Assembly (NCBI GenBank): GCA_019022495.1
Contig: JAFEKR010000019.1
Span: 496,001-560,000 of the forward strand
From: Epichloe hybrida
Lineage: Eukaryota; Ascomycota; Sordariomycetes; Hypocreales; Clavicipitaceae
Reading direction: 5' to 3'
DNA length: 64,000 bases
Under the pieces are notes generated by a model. The model did not search any database. It saw only the letters and a program-made list of their open reading frames with translations, and was not told the DNA's origin. A program made the position numbers and the translations under genes. This document shows positions 11,971 to 23,481 of this stretch, piece by piece. The number at the start of each line of letters is the position of its first letter. The first letter of the stretch is position 1.

Positions 11971-12004
11971 CAGGGTCTCAGGGTCTCAGGGTCTCAGGGT
12001 CTCT
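11971..12004. repeat. Octamer direct repeat CAGGGTCT x4
   Basis: Four tandem copies of the octamer in the 3' flank of the glycerol kinase gene. Confidence 0.9.
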
Positions 12005-12162
12005 CGGATGTGCTACATCGTCATATATTGTAAATCGTACGAAGTGCTTCCCAGTTCTTTTGAAACTTCTCCCGGCTGCATGTCAGTATGGTAGGCGTCG
12101 TTGGGTGAAATGACACATGTATATACACTGACTCATGAAACGTCCTGTTTGGCCGGTGATTC

Positions 12163-13559
12163 TCAGCTGGCCCAACCCTTGCTCATCTGGACGGCCTTGT
12201 CCCATTTCTCAAATCGCCTGGATGCCTCGGTGGCGGTGATTTGAGGCTTGAAGATGGTGCTGCCTTCGGTGTTGACGTTCTTGAGATCGTCGAAGGACTC
12301 CCAGACACCGGCAGCGAAACCGGCGGCAATTGCGGCACCGAGAGCGGTCGTTTCGCGCATGGCAGGTCGATTCACAGGAATGCCAATCAAGTCGGATTGG
12401 GTCTGTAGAGAGAAGGCAGGAACATTGTGTTAGCGCGCGATTTCAAATCCAAGCAAGCACAAGGGAAGAAGGGAAAAGGAAAAGGGGGAGGGGGGGATCA
12501 GACTGCCGAGTTCGCAGCGTCCTCATTCTCTCGACTCTCACCTGCATGATGAGATCGGCGTTGCACATTCCGCCGTCTACGGCGAGCTCGGCGAGCTGTT
12601 TGCCGCTGTCCTTGGCCATGGCGTCGAGGATGGCCTTGGTCTGAAAGCAGGTGGCTTCGAGTGTGGCACGGGCGATGTGGCCGCGCTGGGTGAAGGCGGT
12701 GATGCCGAAGATTGTGCCTCGAGCGTCGTCGATCCAGTAGGGGGCAAAGAGACCGCTGAAGGCGGTGACGAAGGTGCAGCCACCGTTGTCCTCGACGGTC
12801 TCGGCGAGAGCGCTGAGCTTGGAGGAAGACTCGATGAAGCCGAAGTTGTCCACGAGGAACTTGACGCTGGAGCCGGCGACGGCGATGCTTCCCTCGAGGG
12901 CGTACATGGTCTTGCCCTCGCCAAAGTCGAATGCGACGGTGGAGAGAAGGCCGTGGGTGGAGATGACGGGCTTGTCGCCGACGTTGTACAGCAAGAAGCA
13001 TCCGGTGCCATACGTGTTCTTGGCCAGACCGGGCTTGAACCCCTTCTGCCCGACAAGCGCGGCGGACTGGTCGCCCAGGCATCCCATGATCTTGACGCCG
13101 CGCAAGCTGCCGTTGGCGAGAGAGCCGTAGGCCTCTGCATCTGCGGAGCGGACGATCCTGGGCAAAGCCACCTTGTTGCAATCGATGCGGAACCAGTCGA
13201 TCAGCTCGGCATCGTAGCTCAGGGTGTGGATGTTCATGAACATGGTGCGTGACGCATTGGAGGGATCGGAGACGTGGACGTTGCGGGACGTGCCTCCGTT
13301 CAGCTTGTAAACCAGCCAAGAGTCCACGGTACCAAAGGCCAGGTTGCCCTTGTCATACGAGTCCTTGACCGCGCGATCATTCTCGAGAAGCCACAGCAGG
13401 CGGCCAACAGACGAGTACGTGGACAAGGGGAGACCGCAACGCTGGGTGAGCTCGCCCGCGCCGATGCGACCCCTGAGGCGGCGAACAATGTCCATGTTCC
13501 GGGTATCCGTCCACACAATGGCGTTGTACAATGCTTTGCCCGTGACCTTGTCCCAGACT

Positions 13560-13590
<31 letters not shown>

Positions 13591-13962
13591 CGGCGACAAT
13601 CTGCTCGCGGGAGTGCCCCTGGGTCTCAAACTTCTTCACGGCTCCGTCGATGCATTTCTCTACAGACGAAATGAGTTCCTCGGGGTCGTGCTCGTGCCAT
13701 CTGTGTGTGTCGTGTGTATGTGTTTGGTCAGGTGAGGTCGCGCCAGTGAGATTATCGTGCCCGGGCACGTCCGGCTTACGAGGGAGGGGGTCAGTCCGGT
13801 CGAAACCTTGACTTCGACTTACCCGGGGTTGGGATACATCTGCTTGAATTCAAGCTGATGCAGCGAAACGACTTCACCGTTCTGGTTGAAGATGAGGAAT
13901 CGAGTGCTGGTGGTGCCTTGGTCAATGGCACCGATGAAGGTGGTGGCGCTACGAGGCGACAT
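12163..13962 (-). CDS. gut1: Glycerol kinase
   Basis: I join complement(13823-13962, 12542-13700, 12163-12402). Introns are 122 and 139 bp with GT..AG ends, and the total is 1539 nt or 512 residues, the usual length for the FGGY family. The N-terminus has the phosphate-binding [12 protein letters not shown] motif. Further on are the WTDTRN segment, [27 protein letters not shown] and, near the C-terminus, [16 protein letters not shown]. All are hallmarks of glycerol kinase. The enzyme phosphorylates glycerol with ATP to sn-glycerol-3-phosphate in the cytosol. The first exon (residues 1-47) is essential for the ATP-binding motif and is missed if the gene is read as one frame. The gene is divergent from the aquaglyceroporin, with a Harbinger insertion in the interval; gut2 lies 9.5 kb to the right. 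Confidence 0.95.
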
Positions 13963-14691
13963 GGTGCAAGGTTGACGGATCTTTCGATTTGCGAAGGCTA
14001 CGAGGCAGGTATTAGGTATTGGACGAGAGAGGGCGCATCCAACGGAAGAAAGTGATCAAGGGCTTCGAGAGTCCTCCACGAGAAAGTTCAAGGGCTGGCC
14101 AAGGATCGCAATTCGGGCCAAAAACGCACGAGAACTTCAGCTCATGTGCGCTCACAGAATGCGCTCACAGAATGCGGGGAGCTTTGAAGGACGCGGGCGA
14201 GTGGCATAACATGGACCGACTTTGCAAGGGGGGCTCGAACGCTTTTGGGCAAGAAGCTCGTGACTTCCGTGACTCGTGAGCTACCGACGGCGAGTTCGGA
14301 GCTGGATGCTGGACCTCGTCGGAAGTCGTCGATGAACAAGCAAGCTGTGGCTGAAACTGAACAAGCCTCACCTCAGCATCCCCGCCACAAGCCATGAAGA
14401 TTTGTTTCCCCATGTCTAGGAGGGTAGGTGTTTTTTTTTTGGGCGGGACGGCGGGCTGGAGGCGGTTCTTCAAGGCATCTTCAAGGCGTCTTGAAGGCAT
14501 CTTCTCAAAGACAAGTCGTGGGCGGCCGCACACGGACAGCAAGCATCATCAATACCGCAACCGACGACTTGTGTCACGACTCACGAGTTGAGCAGAAAAT
14601 GGGCCATGATGTGGTGGGACGTTTCTTGATTCGATGAGTGCGCTGGTATCCGCTCGGTTGGCCACAAAAAGGTCAACCGTTGTGGCCCTTA
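13963..14691. promoter_or_regulatory. 5' flank of glycerol kinase gene
   Basis: 729 bp of normal base composition between the gut1 start and the left end of the Harbinger element. It contains a direct repeat of ACAGAATGCG around 14155-14175. No gene is supported. Confidence 0.5.
14689..14691. repeat. Probable target-site duplication of the Harbinger element (left)
   Basis: TTA directly outside the left inverted end. The right flank is TTG (17747-17749). PIF/Harbinger elements duplicate a 3-bp TWA target, so one side would have changed by one base. Confidence 0.45.
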
Positions 14692-14713
14692 GGGTGTGAT
14701 CCACGAAAACTCT
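14692..14713 (+). repeat. Harbinger left terminal inverted repeat
   Basis: 22 bp, perfect reverse complement of 17725-17746. Confidence 0.95.
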
Positions 14714-15499
14714 ATAAAGTTAGCAGAGTGCACAACAATACACAAGGGACGCGCTAACTATTTTTAGCTGCAAATTTGCATAGAAAGTTATAGAATTAAG
14801 TCTACTTCGTATTTACCCCTATTTATAATATACTAGACTAGCAGGGGGCATGTAAATACTTATAATAGGATTAAATACTAAGAATAAAGGGAATTCTACT
14901 GTTTTTTAGCTCTTATTTTTATAGGGAGTAAATTACCCTATAAACTTTATAAGGAGCACTATAATAAAGTTAGCAGAGCGCTATAACAACCTTTCTTAGG
15001 AATTATAACCTCTTATTTAAGCATATTACTATTAAAGAAGATAATAATAGTAATAATCTTTATGTTATAGTATTAATTCTCCTATGCTATAAGGCCGTAG
15101 CAAGAATGCAAAGAGTGCTCTATTAGCCCTATTACCTCTAAGAGCACATCTACCATCACTATTATAATAATACTAATAAATTTATAGCTCTTAAAGAAGG
15201 AGCTTAATAATTACTAACTACCTTATAGGACCTCTGCTATTATATTCTTTAGAAGCCTAGTCGCTACTTTATATAACTCTTTTAGATACTAAAGGAGACC
15301 TTTCTTTAGCTTTATAGCTAGCTTTAGAATAATACTTCGCTTAGGGATTCATAATACTAATTAGTTAAGTAGAAAGTAATAATATTCTTATGGATCTATA
15401 CCTATAATAAGCCTTAAAGAAACGTAGGGTATTAGTTTTATCTAAGCTAATTATTAGTATTATGGATTTTTTATAAGTTACTTAACCTAGTAAGGAAAC

Positions 15500-16020
15500 T
15501 ATATATAAGATTTATTTATTAGCTAAACCCGGAGTTTATATTACCTATTATGGAATTAAATAATAGATTCCTTTAATTTAATAGTGTAATTAGCGCTATA
15601 GATAGCACACATATTCCTATATATATCTTGCTTTTATAGTAGAAGAGGTTTTAGTTAAGGAAGAATAATATCTTATAAAATATACTAGTAGCCACTAGCT
15701 TTAAGGGATTATTTTAATATATACTACCTAGTATAAAAGGTTCTATTAATAATGTAACCTTAATATAGATAGTATTATTAAAGTTATTTTCAATACCCTA
15801 AGGTCGCTTTTATCTTAGTAATATAGGATTTAGCATAAATTAGGGGCTAATCACACCTTTTTTAAGAGTTTAGTATTATCTATAAGACTAGGCACTTGCT
15901 AGTTAGCAACCTATAAACTAGGAAGAGCTTTTTAATTATTAGCACTTATAATTAAGAATAGTGGTTAAGTAAGTCTTTAGGTAGTGTAAGCAAAAGTAAA
16001 AGATTATTTACTATAGCGTA
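15500..16020 (+). pseudogene. Harbinger DDE nuclease remnant
   Basis: Reading + strand with in-frame TAA/TAG stops gives AIDSTHIPI (first catalytic Asp region, 15592-15618). Then comes a block reading NNIL, NILVATSFKGLF, SIKGS (15664-15755), matching the family's 'S.N.LA..DFD..F....G.EGS..D' region. Near 15920-16015 is a degraded tail resembling the family's 'EELFN.RH...R..VER.FG.LK.RF'. Almost all damage is glutamine or arginine codons changed to stops, as expected from C-to-T on either strand. It cannot be functional. Confidence 0.8.
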
Positions 16021-17724
16021 GCTAAATATAAGTTTCTTATGTAAATTAAGATAATCTATGCTATTACTAGTCTATTTAACTTTATTAAAATAGGTGGGAA
16101 GGAATCTAATAAATTTAAAGTATATAAGATAAAGCTATTACCTCTAGATAAGCATAAAGCTCTTTAAGTAGCTACTAGGCAAGCTAATAAGATAAATTAA
16201 TGCTATATAGGGTTATAAATTCGTAAATAAGTTACTAAGTGGCTTTAGGATTAATACTAGAGTATAGAATAGGTTAAGAATATATATATTAGATAAAATT
16301 AGTAGTATTATTAATAAATTATAGCTTTTATGCTAATAGTGCTATAGAGAGAAAAGTAATAATATATATAGCTATAGAAGATATTAATACCCTTGCTTAT
16401 TTAACCTAGCTAGGCCTAACACTAAAGTTTAATTTAACTTATGCTTTCTTTGCCTCCCTTAATAATAATATATTCTAAATAAGAGCATTTATATAATCCT
16501 CCTTTAACCATAAGATAATTCGGATTACTATAGCTATCCTAAGCTCTTTACTATATAATTAATAGTCCTTAAGTGCCTATATAATATCTTCTGTATTTAT
16601 AGACCTTAGGGAAAAGATATGCTACCTAGGGCCTGTGGTATGTGGCCTAAGGACCTTTAATATAACCTCTAAAAGCTCTATTAACTATACTATAGCCTTT
16701 TACTTCTATAAGCTCTTTAGCAATTTATTTAGCTATGATTTACTAGGTGTAGACCTAGTAGAAGGATTTAATAAGTGGCTATAGGCTAGCCTTAGAGAAC
16801 TATAACTAGAAGAGTAGCTATCTCCTATAATTTTAGAAATATCTAGGTGAAGTAAAGAATTATTATTAACTTTAAAGGGATTATTATTATCCTAAATCTC
16901 TTATATAAAATAAGGATTATTATTATTAGTACCTTATTATATGCCTCTAGTATTATCTTCTTTATTATATAGTTCTAGAGAGCAGCTACCTTGCCTTATT
17001 TCCTTCTTTACTATAGCAAATTCTTTATTATCCTAAGCCTTAAGAATCCTATTACTAGCTAAAAGGTCTAGTGTAAAGACCTCTACCTACTCTATAGCTA
17101 TAAAAGACTTATTAATAATTAAAGGCTTCCTTATAATAGCTCTCCTAAACCTCTTATAAACCTCCTTAATAAATTTAATATTCTACTTGCTTATTTAAAG
17201 CTTTCTAGTCTCTTTATTATAAGTTATGCTAGATTATAACTCTATGGCTTAGAATGCTTGCTATACCTTCTTTAGCTATATATAGTAATTCTTAATAAGC
17301 CTTACCTCTTATTAATAAGTTAGGAATTTAAGGGTAAGGGTAGGAAGGAAGCCCTTAAAGAGGTCTTTTATAATACTAGGCTTCTTATTATTAAGCTACT
17401 ACTTACGCTAAGCTTTAAGTAGTAAATTTAGTAGGAAAAGTATCTCTATATTAGACTAGCAAGACTAATTAGTAAATAATACCTGTGACTGCGTGGATTA
17501 GGATATTATATTAATTAATATTTAAATTATAAGGTGTTTACTAATGAATTGCAATATAGATTAAATTTTTTTACTATTTATAAAGGGAATATTAGTTATA
17601 AGGGGTTATAGACGCTAAGGGTGGTGAGAAAAAGCTATAAAATGTAAGCTCAGACTGTATAAAGTAATCGCCCCATAGTGATCCACATATAAGTTGTACT
17701 GTGGGTTGTCCCTGCCAACTTAGC

Positions 17725-17746
17725 AGAGTTTTCGTGGATCACACCC
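17725..17746 (-). repeat. Harbinger right terminal inverted repeat
   Basis: 22 bp, perfect reverse complement of 14692-14713. Confidence 0.95.
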
Positions 17747-17968
17747 TTGTGGGAGCCGCGTCGGGGTTATGTTAATGTTACATAATGCACATGCATTCGT
17801 CTCGTATCCAGGGTGGAGCCTTTTGACTGGCAGAATAACGGATTAAGACGTGAATCACGGATTAATCCGTAGTCGGTATGTACGTCGGTGCGGATTATGG
17901 CATATGTATGCCTACGTACCTTTGTGTTGCGTCATACTGCTATTCTAGCACATTTACTACCCATGGCA

Positions 17969-18010
17969 ACTGCCTGACTGCCTGACTGCCTGACTGCCTG
18001 ACTGCCTGAC
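17969..18010. repeat. Octamer tandem repeat (CTGCCTGA)n
   Basis: About five perfect copies. Confidence 0.9.
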
Positions 18011-18820
18011 TTGCTTGAATTCCTGACTGGCCAACCAACCGACTACAAGCGGGAATTCGCACTACGTTAATACACCCGTGGTCTCTGGCATGATGCAGCA
18101 ATCTCCCACCGCCTACCCGATCAGGACTAGGGTGGTCCACCCTGGTGACCCTGACAGACGGAGGATTCGGCCCCAGCGACCCGACTTTTCCACAGCAGAT
18201 GGGTCCAGCAAGAGACTCCACCGCGGGATTTTGGATTGTTGCATTATTGTTTTGCTTTAGTCACTGCCATGTAGTCGCTATGTAATTGTGGTAAAGATAA
18301 AAAAAACATGCCAGGCGCAGATTCCGGAATACTAATGCTAATAAGCCCATTGTCTATTAAAGTAGCTAATTTCCGGACCGTACATGCGTCAAGGAATACC
18401 GGAATAACAACAGACGGGTGCCGGACAACACATGCCTAGAACAGAAGGAGTCGCATGACTTACTCATGAGACGAGGAAACAAGCCATGTGAGACGGAGAC
18501 GGTGTCTGTCGGCGAAACGTTGCGTGCAGGGCCAGCCGAGTGGGAGATTTTTTCGTCTTCTTTTTTCCTCTCTTCTCATTTGCCTCAAGAGGGAACTTTT
18601 TGCTAGGTGCAATATCAAAGTGCGTCCAGATACATCCAGGTGCATCCAGGCGCATCCACGTGTACATATCCAGGTGGGTATATTTTAGGTATATGTTAAT
18701 CACCGTGATATAGCCTGCTCGGTCTTGTTGTCCCTTCCTTGCAGGGAGACGGTGGCAGGATGGGCTGTGACTTTGTGTCAGGCCGTTCAACGGGTGGCTG
18801 GATGGCGCAACATGATGATG

Positions 18821-18918
18821 GCACAGCAGGCACAGCACGGCAGAGCACGGCAGAGCACGGCACAGCATAGCACAGCATAGCACAGCATAGCACAGCATAG
18901 CACAGTGTAGCACAGCGT
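18821..18918. repeat. Minisatellite based on CACAGCATAG
   Basis: Decamer repeats, four or five perfect CACAGCATAG units flanked by variants (CACAGCACGG, CAGAGCACGG). Confidence 0.9.
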
Positions 18919-19624
18919 CGAGGTACGGCATCGAGGCACGGCATCGGAGCAGATGAGGCAAACTGCCAGATGGTCGTCATCTCACATCGACCGCACCCTC
19001 GGCAAAACGAGGAGCCGTTGGAAAGATGATGCGGGTACGGATTACACAAGATTAAAGTAACACAACGACGGCGGGGTAACGCTGGCGTTCTAGAAAGACG
19101 GGATCCGATCATGGCCTGTGTAATCTGTATGTCTGTGCATGTACGGCGGACCCGTCGTCCGTGTACTTACATAGTCTGTGTAGTCTGTGTAACAGGGGAG
19201 GGACGGTAGGGGACTTGTTGGCCGACAAGTTTGCCTCGAGTCGGTATAAGAGTGGCTTGTAACGATGAGAAAGAAGAAACAACAAGCGAAAAGGCAAACA
19301 GAATGGCAGAATGACGCGGTGCTCGGTAGAGTGCGCAATGCTTGCGGCGCCGGGGTGATCACGTCGCATCATGATTCATCAGTACGACGCATTCTCGATG
19401 CAAGTCAGTCAAGTGGGAAAAGTGAAGATGGGTGGTTTTGGTCGTGTCATGTATTATGACATATATCATGTGTGAACAGCGTTCTCTGCGCAACATGAAA
19501 GCCAGTACGGTTTACCGGGTACGGGTACGGAAATTGAATCAAATCTGTAAAAAGGCCCAACTCAATGCATTCTTGATGCCCCCGAGTCCTTCTTGTGTGG
19601 TGGGTGTCACTCACTTGTTGTGGG

Positions 19625-19682
19625 GTGATGAGTGGACGATGAGTGGGTGACGAGTGGGCGACGAGTGGGTGATGAGTGGGTC
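19625..19682. repeat. Minisatellite based on GATGAGTGGGT
   Basis: Five or six units of ~11 bp alternating GATGAGTGGGT / GACGAGTGGGC. Confidence 0.85.
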
Positions 19683-20816
19683 GCTCCTTCCTCCTTCTTC
19701 CCGAGGCAGATGGCAGAAGAGAGCAAGACGACAACCAAGACGACAAACCAAGACGACGGAGAGTTGGCATGTTTCAACTAGCTGTCCAATGATGTAATAA
19801 CCAATGCCACCAATGCCACTCATTACTCTTCAGTAAATGAATCGGGCGCCGCGACTGCAAAGGCATTGAAGCCGAATCGCGTTGTGCGAGTTGAACTTGT
19901 CATGCGGCTGCTGGTTGCGCTCATCCATGCAAAGAGAGTTTCCGCCCCTCCATCTCTTCCCCTCCATCTCTCCCCCTCCATCTCTCTTTACCCCCCCCCC
20001 CCCATCTCATCCCACCCCATCTCATCCCATCGGTGAAGAATTTTTGATGCCATGGCTTGTGGCATGGCTTAATATGGCTTGTACGGAGTACATGTCAATT
20101 ATCATCGATGATGTCAATGTTGTTTCGGCTCCCGCAGGCCGCGCTGAAGACCCGGCACATGCCATCCACGATGCGCCAATGCATCTGGCTGCTTGCGAAA
20201 AGCAGCGACCATCGGGGCCAAGCTGGCCTGCATTGTGGTGGTGGCCGTGGTCTGACTGGCTTGACCCGGCAGGCCCGAATGCCGAATCCACAAGAGCCAA
20301 GAGGTAACACTGCGCCGTTTTCGATGTTTTTTTTTTGCCATGACAATGGAAAGGCGAAAGTACTGAAAAAGAGGAAAAGACACAAATGCTGTGTTAGCCG
20401 CGTGCCGCGCCTGTTTCTCCCCAATACACCATCATCGCCAAGGCCAAAGGCAGAGTTGTGAACACAACATTCGCCTGCCCAACACCCCTCCCATGCGCTC
20501 CTATGCTGCGTTAAACCCCTCTCGCCCTCATTCTCACCCTCACAATCACCTTTGTGCGTCCTAAGATTCACCAAGCCGCTGCTTCCTTCATTCTCAATCT
20601 CACTGGGAACGGTCTCGACGCCTCCAAGTTCCCATGAGTATCATCCGACGTTCCCACTTTATACCCATAACATTACTGGAAAACTCCATACGTATAACAA
20701 AAACAATTACCGAAGCGTCCTTTTTTTCCCTTTATAATAACTATCCCTCACCCCCCCTCAACTTCCTTCAATTTATCTCCCTCGCTTTCTAGCTTTCCTT
20801 CTCAAAGCCGTTCCTC

Positions 20817-22007
20817 ATGTACGTTCAATCTCCCACCCAGGATTCGATATCAGAATCCATCGTCTCCAAGTCTGCTCCCATCTACAAATCCAACATGGGT
20901 GGTTCTGTTATTCACGACGAGCCTTCATCACCTGGCATGATGATCCGCGATGAGACGCAGCTTCGGTGGCCCAAGACCCGATCCATCTGCCAAGATGCAT
21001 TTTCCGAGTTTCTTGGAACCATGATTCTCATCCTATTTGGAGACGGCGTCGTCGCGCAGGTGGTGCTCAGCAAGAACACCAAGGGCGACTACCAGAGTAT
21101 CTCATGGGGCTGGGGGTGAGTTTTTTTTATTTTTACTTTTTTATATTCCCCCCCTTCCCCTCTTTTCTATCTCTGGCCCTCCTCGTTCGTCTGAGTTGGG
21201 ACGGCGACTAACAAGACTCACAGAATCGGTGTCATGCTTGGCGTGTACGTGGCCGGCAAGTCCGGCGGCCACATCAATCCCGCCGTCACTCTGGCAAACT
21301 GTGTCTATCGGGGTCACCCATGGCGCAAGTTCCCTGTATATCTTCTGGCTCAGCTTACCGGCGCCATGGCGGGCGCCGCCATCGTCTACGGCAACTATCG
21401 TTCAGCCATTGACCAATTCGAGGGCGGCTCACAGTTTCGAACCGTCACGGGGCCCAATGCCACGGCTGGCATCTTTTGCACTTATCCGGCCGAGTTCATG
21501 ACTCGGACCGGCATGTTCTTCTCCGAATTCATCGCCAGCGCGATTCTTCAGTTCGTCATCTTCGCCATGGCCGACAACTCCAACATCGGCGCCGGTCCGC
21601 TGATGCCTCTCGGCCTTTTCTTCCTGATTTTCGGCATTGGCGCTTGCTTCGGTTGGGAAACTGGCTATGCCATCAACCTGGCCCGTGATTTTGGTCCTCG
21701 TCTCGTCTCATATATATTCGGCTACGGCCGCGAGGTTTTCTCTGCTGGCGGATACTACTTCTGGGTACGTGTGCGACACTCGCTCGTGATTCGGCAAAAC
21801 AAACGAACGAGGAATTGTCCCTCAACCGACTAACAATGTTTGTGATGATAGATCCCCATCGTCGCCCCATTCTGCGGCTGTGTGGCCGGTGGTGGCCTCT
21901 ACGATCTCTTCATCTATACGGGAGAATCACCCATCAACTCGCCCTACCTTGGCGTCAACCGCCTGTTCAAGCCCCGCCGCAGGGTGTCGCCCGTATCCAA
22001 AGTATAG
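20817..22007 (+). CDS. Aquaglyceroporin (MIP family)
   Basis: I join 20817-21115, 21224-21764 and 21852-22007 (996 nt, 331 residues; introns 108 and 87 bp, both GT..AG). The protein has an ~60-residue polar N-terminal tail, then the six-helix MIP fold starting at AFSEFLGTMILILFG. Loop B has the canonical GGHINPAVT box. Loop E reads AINLARDFGPR, so the second box is NLA instead of NPA. The Asp after the Arg (ARD) is the marker of glycerol-conducting members as against pure water channels. The neighbours, glycerol kinase and mitochondrial G3P dehydrogenase, support glycerol as cargo. It would sit in the plasma membrane. An unspliced reading would end after residue 100, before the first NPA box. 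Whether the Leu in the second box alters selectivity cannot be judged here. Confidence 0.9.
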
Positions 22008-23415
22008 ACGGGCCACGTTCCTCTGAAGCCCAAAGAGCGGTTTCCAACGTTACCCACGTGAACACGATCGATCATGTCTTTCAACAAGAGAAAAAAGAAA
22101 GACGTAAATACGTTTCTTCTTGGAGAACAGCAATATATTTGGGGGAAAATTGAATTGAGATGTAAGCAGTTGAAAGGGAACGAGACGAGTAACAGATGGG
22201 CAGGATGAGCTTCGGAAAATTGTATCTGCAGACGGTGTTTAATATTTTTTGGGAGGGGCACTTTTGGCTATGGAATGGGCGTTTTTCCGACTTGAAAAGG
22301 TACAATTTTTTTTTGTTCTTCAAATATGTAGTGCATATGTGTCATGACGGGATGGAATGGGATGTTCTTTCTTCTAGCTGCAGTTTCTTCTAGCTGCAGT
22401 ATGAAAAGATGAAGTTTGTGTGCACTGCGTGTCGCTGCGTGTCGCTGCGTGGAATCTATTCTAGTCATGTGCATCGTGTTAGAGTTCAATGACATGGCAC
22501 TGACGTCCGAGTCCGAGTTGTCATCGTGATGCTGGTGTTGGAGGGATCAAAGCGCTCGAGATGGGATTTGTGGAGACGGAATCCAACTTCTTTGGGCTTC
22601 ATGGAATAATGAATGTCTCAGCTTTATCTCGTGCCAGATCGATGGTGAGGCACATGTCCCCATGTCCCATGGCCGGGGTGGTCCCTGCATGCAGGGCTGG
22701 TTAGGGCTGCTGGAGGGGGAAATGGATGGGACCCGATTTTTCGGCAAGTCTGCGCCCCGACGTTGAGAAGGCCCATCGGTTATTTCTCGGCGGCAGAACC
22801 CCGAGGTCGCATTTGCCGTTCGTCCCGCATGTGTACATGGTACAGAGGTTTTTTTTTTTTTTTTTTTTTGGGGGGGGGGGGGGTTTTTGGGGTTTCTTAA
22901 CTCTGATGCGAGGAAAATTCTTGCGCACCCAACCGCCGGTCGCGAGAGCCCGGGGACTGACTCCGGAATGGGTCCGGATGGAGGACGCGCCGGGGCCTTT
23001 TTATTGACAGAGAGAGTCGGGACGTGGTTTCGAGGGGTACATGCATGGTACGTACATGGTATGTACATGACAACTTCGTTTCAAGCACGTGGGACAAAAA
23101 GTCGTTTGGTGGGCCTGGATTCGCAATCTTGCGGGGCTCGGATCATCTTGGCCGATTTCGCCTCCTTTCTTCGTCTTTCGCATCATCGACTGACTCTTGC
23201 TTCTTCCGTCTTTCGTCTTTCGTCTTCTCGAAAATACAATTCGGCAATAGCCACCACACCGCACTGCACTGCAGTCCGGCATCTCGAGAGTATTCAACTA
23301 CGCCTTATTCTTCTTCTCCTTCTTCTTCTTCTTCTTCCTCCACCCTGGATGGAGAACACGCGTCGCGCCTGACAAGTACAAAGAGACGCCGAGCCAACAT
23401 TCTCCAACAAACACA
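22008..23415. promoter_or_regulatory. 3' flank of porin gene and 5' flank of gut2
   Basis: 1.4 kb without a supported gene. It has a homopolymer junction of ~21 T followed by ~14 G around 22850-22883, and a CTT-rich leader (about 23305-23345) just before the gut2 start. GCGGGG and CTCCGG hexamers fit the loose CreA consensus SYGGRG, but such short matches are expected by chance. Confidence 0.45.
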
Positions 23416-23450
23416 ATGGCGTCTCGCCTCACCAAGCTCTGGCGCCGCCC

Positions 23451-23481
<31 letters not shown>

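Larger units (their letters stand above)
11052..12162. other. Intergenic interval between Zn2Cys6 gene and glycerol kinase gene
   Basis: No gene is supported. It holds the promoter side of the transcription factor gene, an (AGCC)n tract at 11886-11914 and four direct copies of an 8-mer CAGGGTCT at 11971-12004. Confidence 0.6.
14692..17746. mobile_element. RIP-decayed PIF/Harbinger DNA transposon, 3055 bp
   Basis: The element is bounded by perfect 22-bp inverted repeats (14692-14713 and 17725-17746) that begin GGGTGTGATCC. The interior is strongly AT-rich and stops abruptly at both ends, where GC-balanced sequence resumes. The + strand contains a DDE nuclease remnant with an AIDSTHIPI motif (15592-15618), typical of Harbinger (DDE_Tnp_4) nucleases. 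A second gene, the Myb/SANT protein usual for the family, would have to lie in 16300-17500. I could not read it with confidence. Confidence 0.85.
17747..20816. promoter_or_regulatory. Long 5' flank of the aquaglyceroporin gene, no gene
   Basis: 3.07 kb of GC-balanced sequence without a supported gene. It is full of short tandem repeats (17969-18010, 18821-18918, 19625-19682) and pyrimidine tracts (19945-20030, 20700-20816). It also carries CGG-type palindromes (17857-17870) and four CCGGA motifs (18324-18425) that Zn2Cys6 proteins could bind. The C/T-rich 20740-20816 tract is probably the core promoter and leader. Confidence 0.5.

Noticed and set aside
12498..13319. 273-residue Arg-rich frame inside the glycerol kinase gene
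   Set aside because: Out-of-frame shadow of a GC-rich exon; the true frame carries all glycerol kinase motifs.
22846..22884. T-run followed by G-run as a functional element
   Set aside because: Long homopolymers of this kind are slippage-prone and may include sequencing error; no associated feature.
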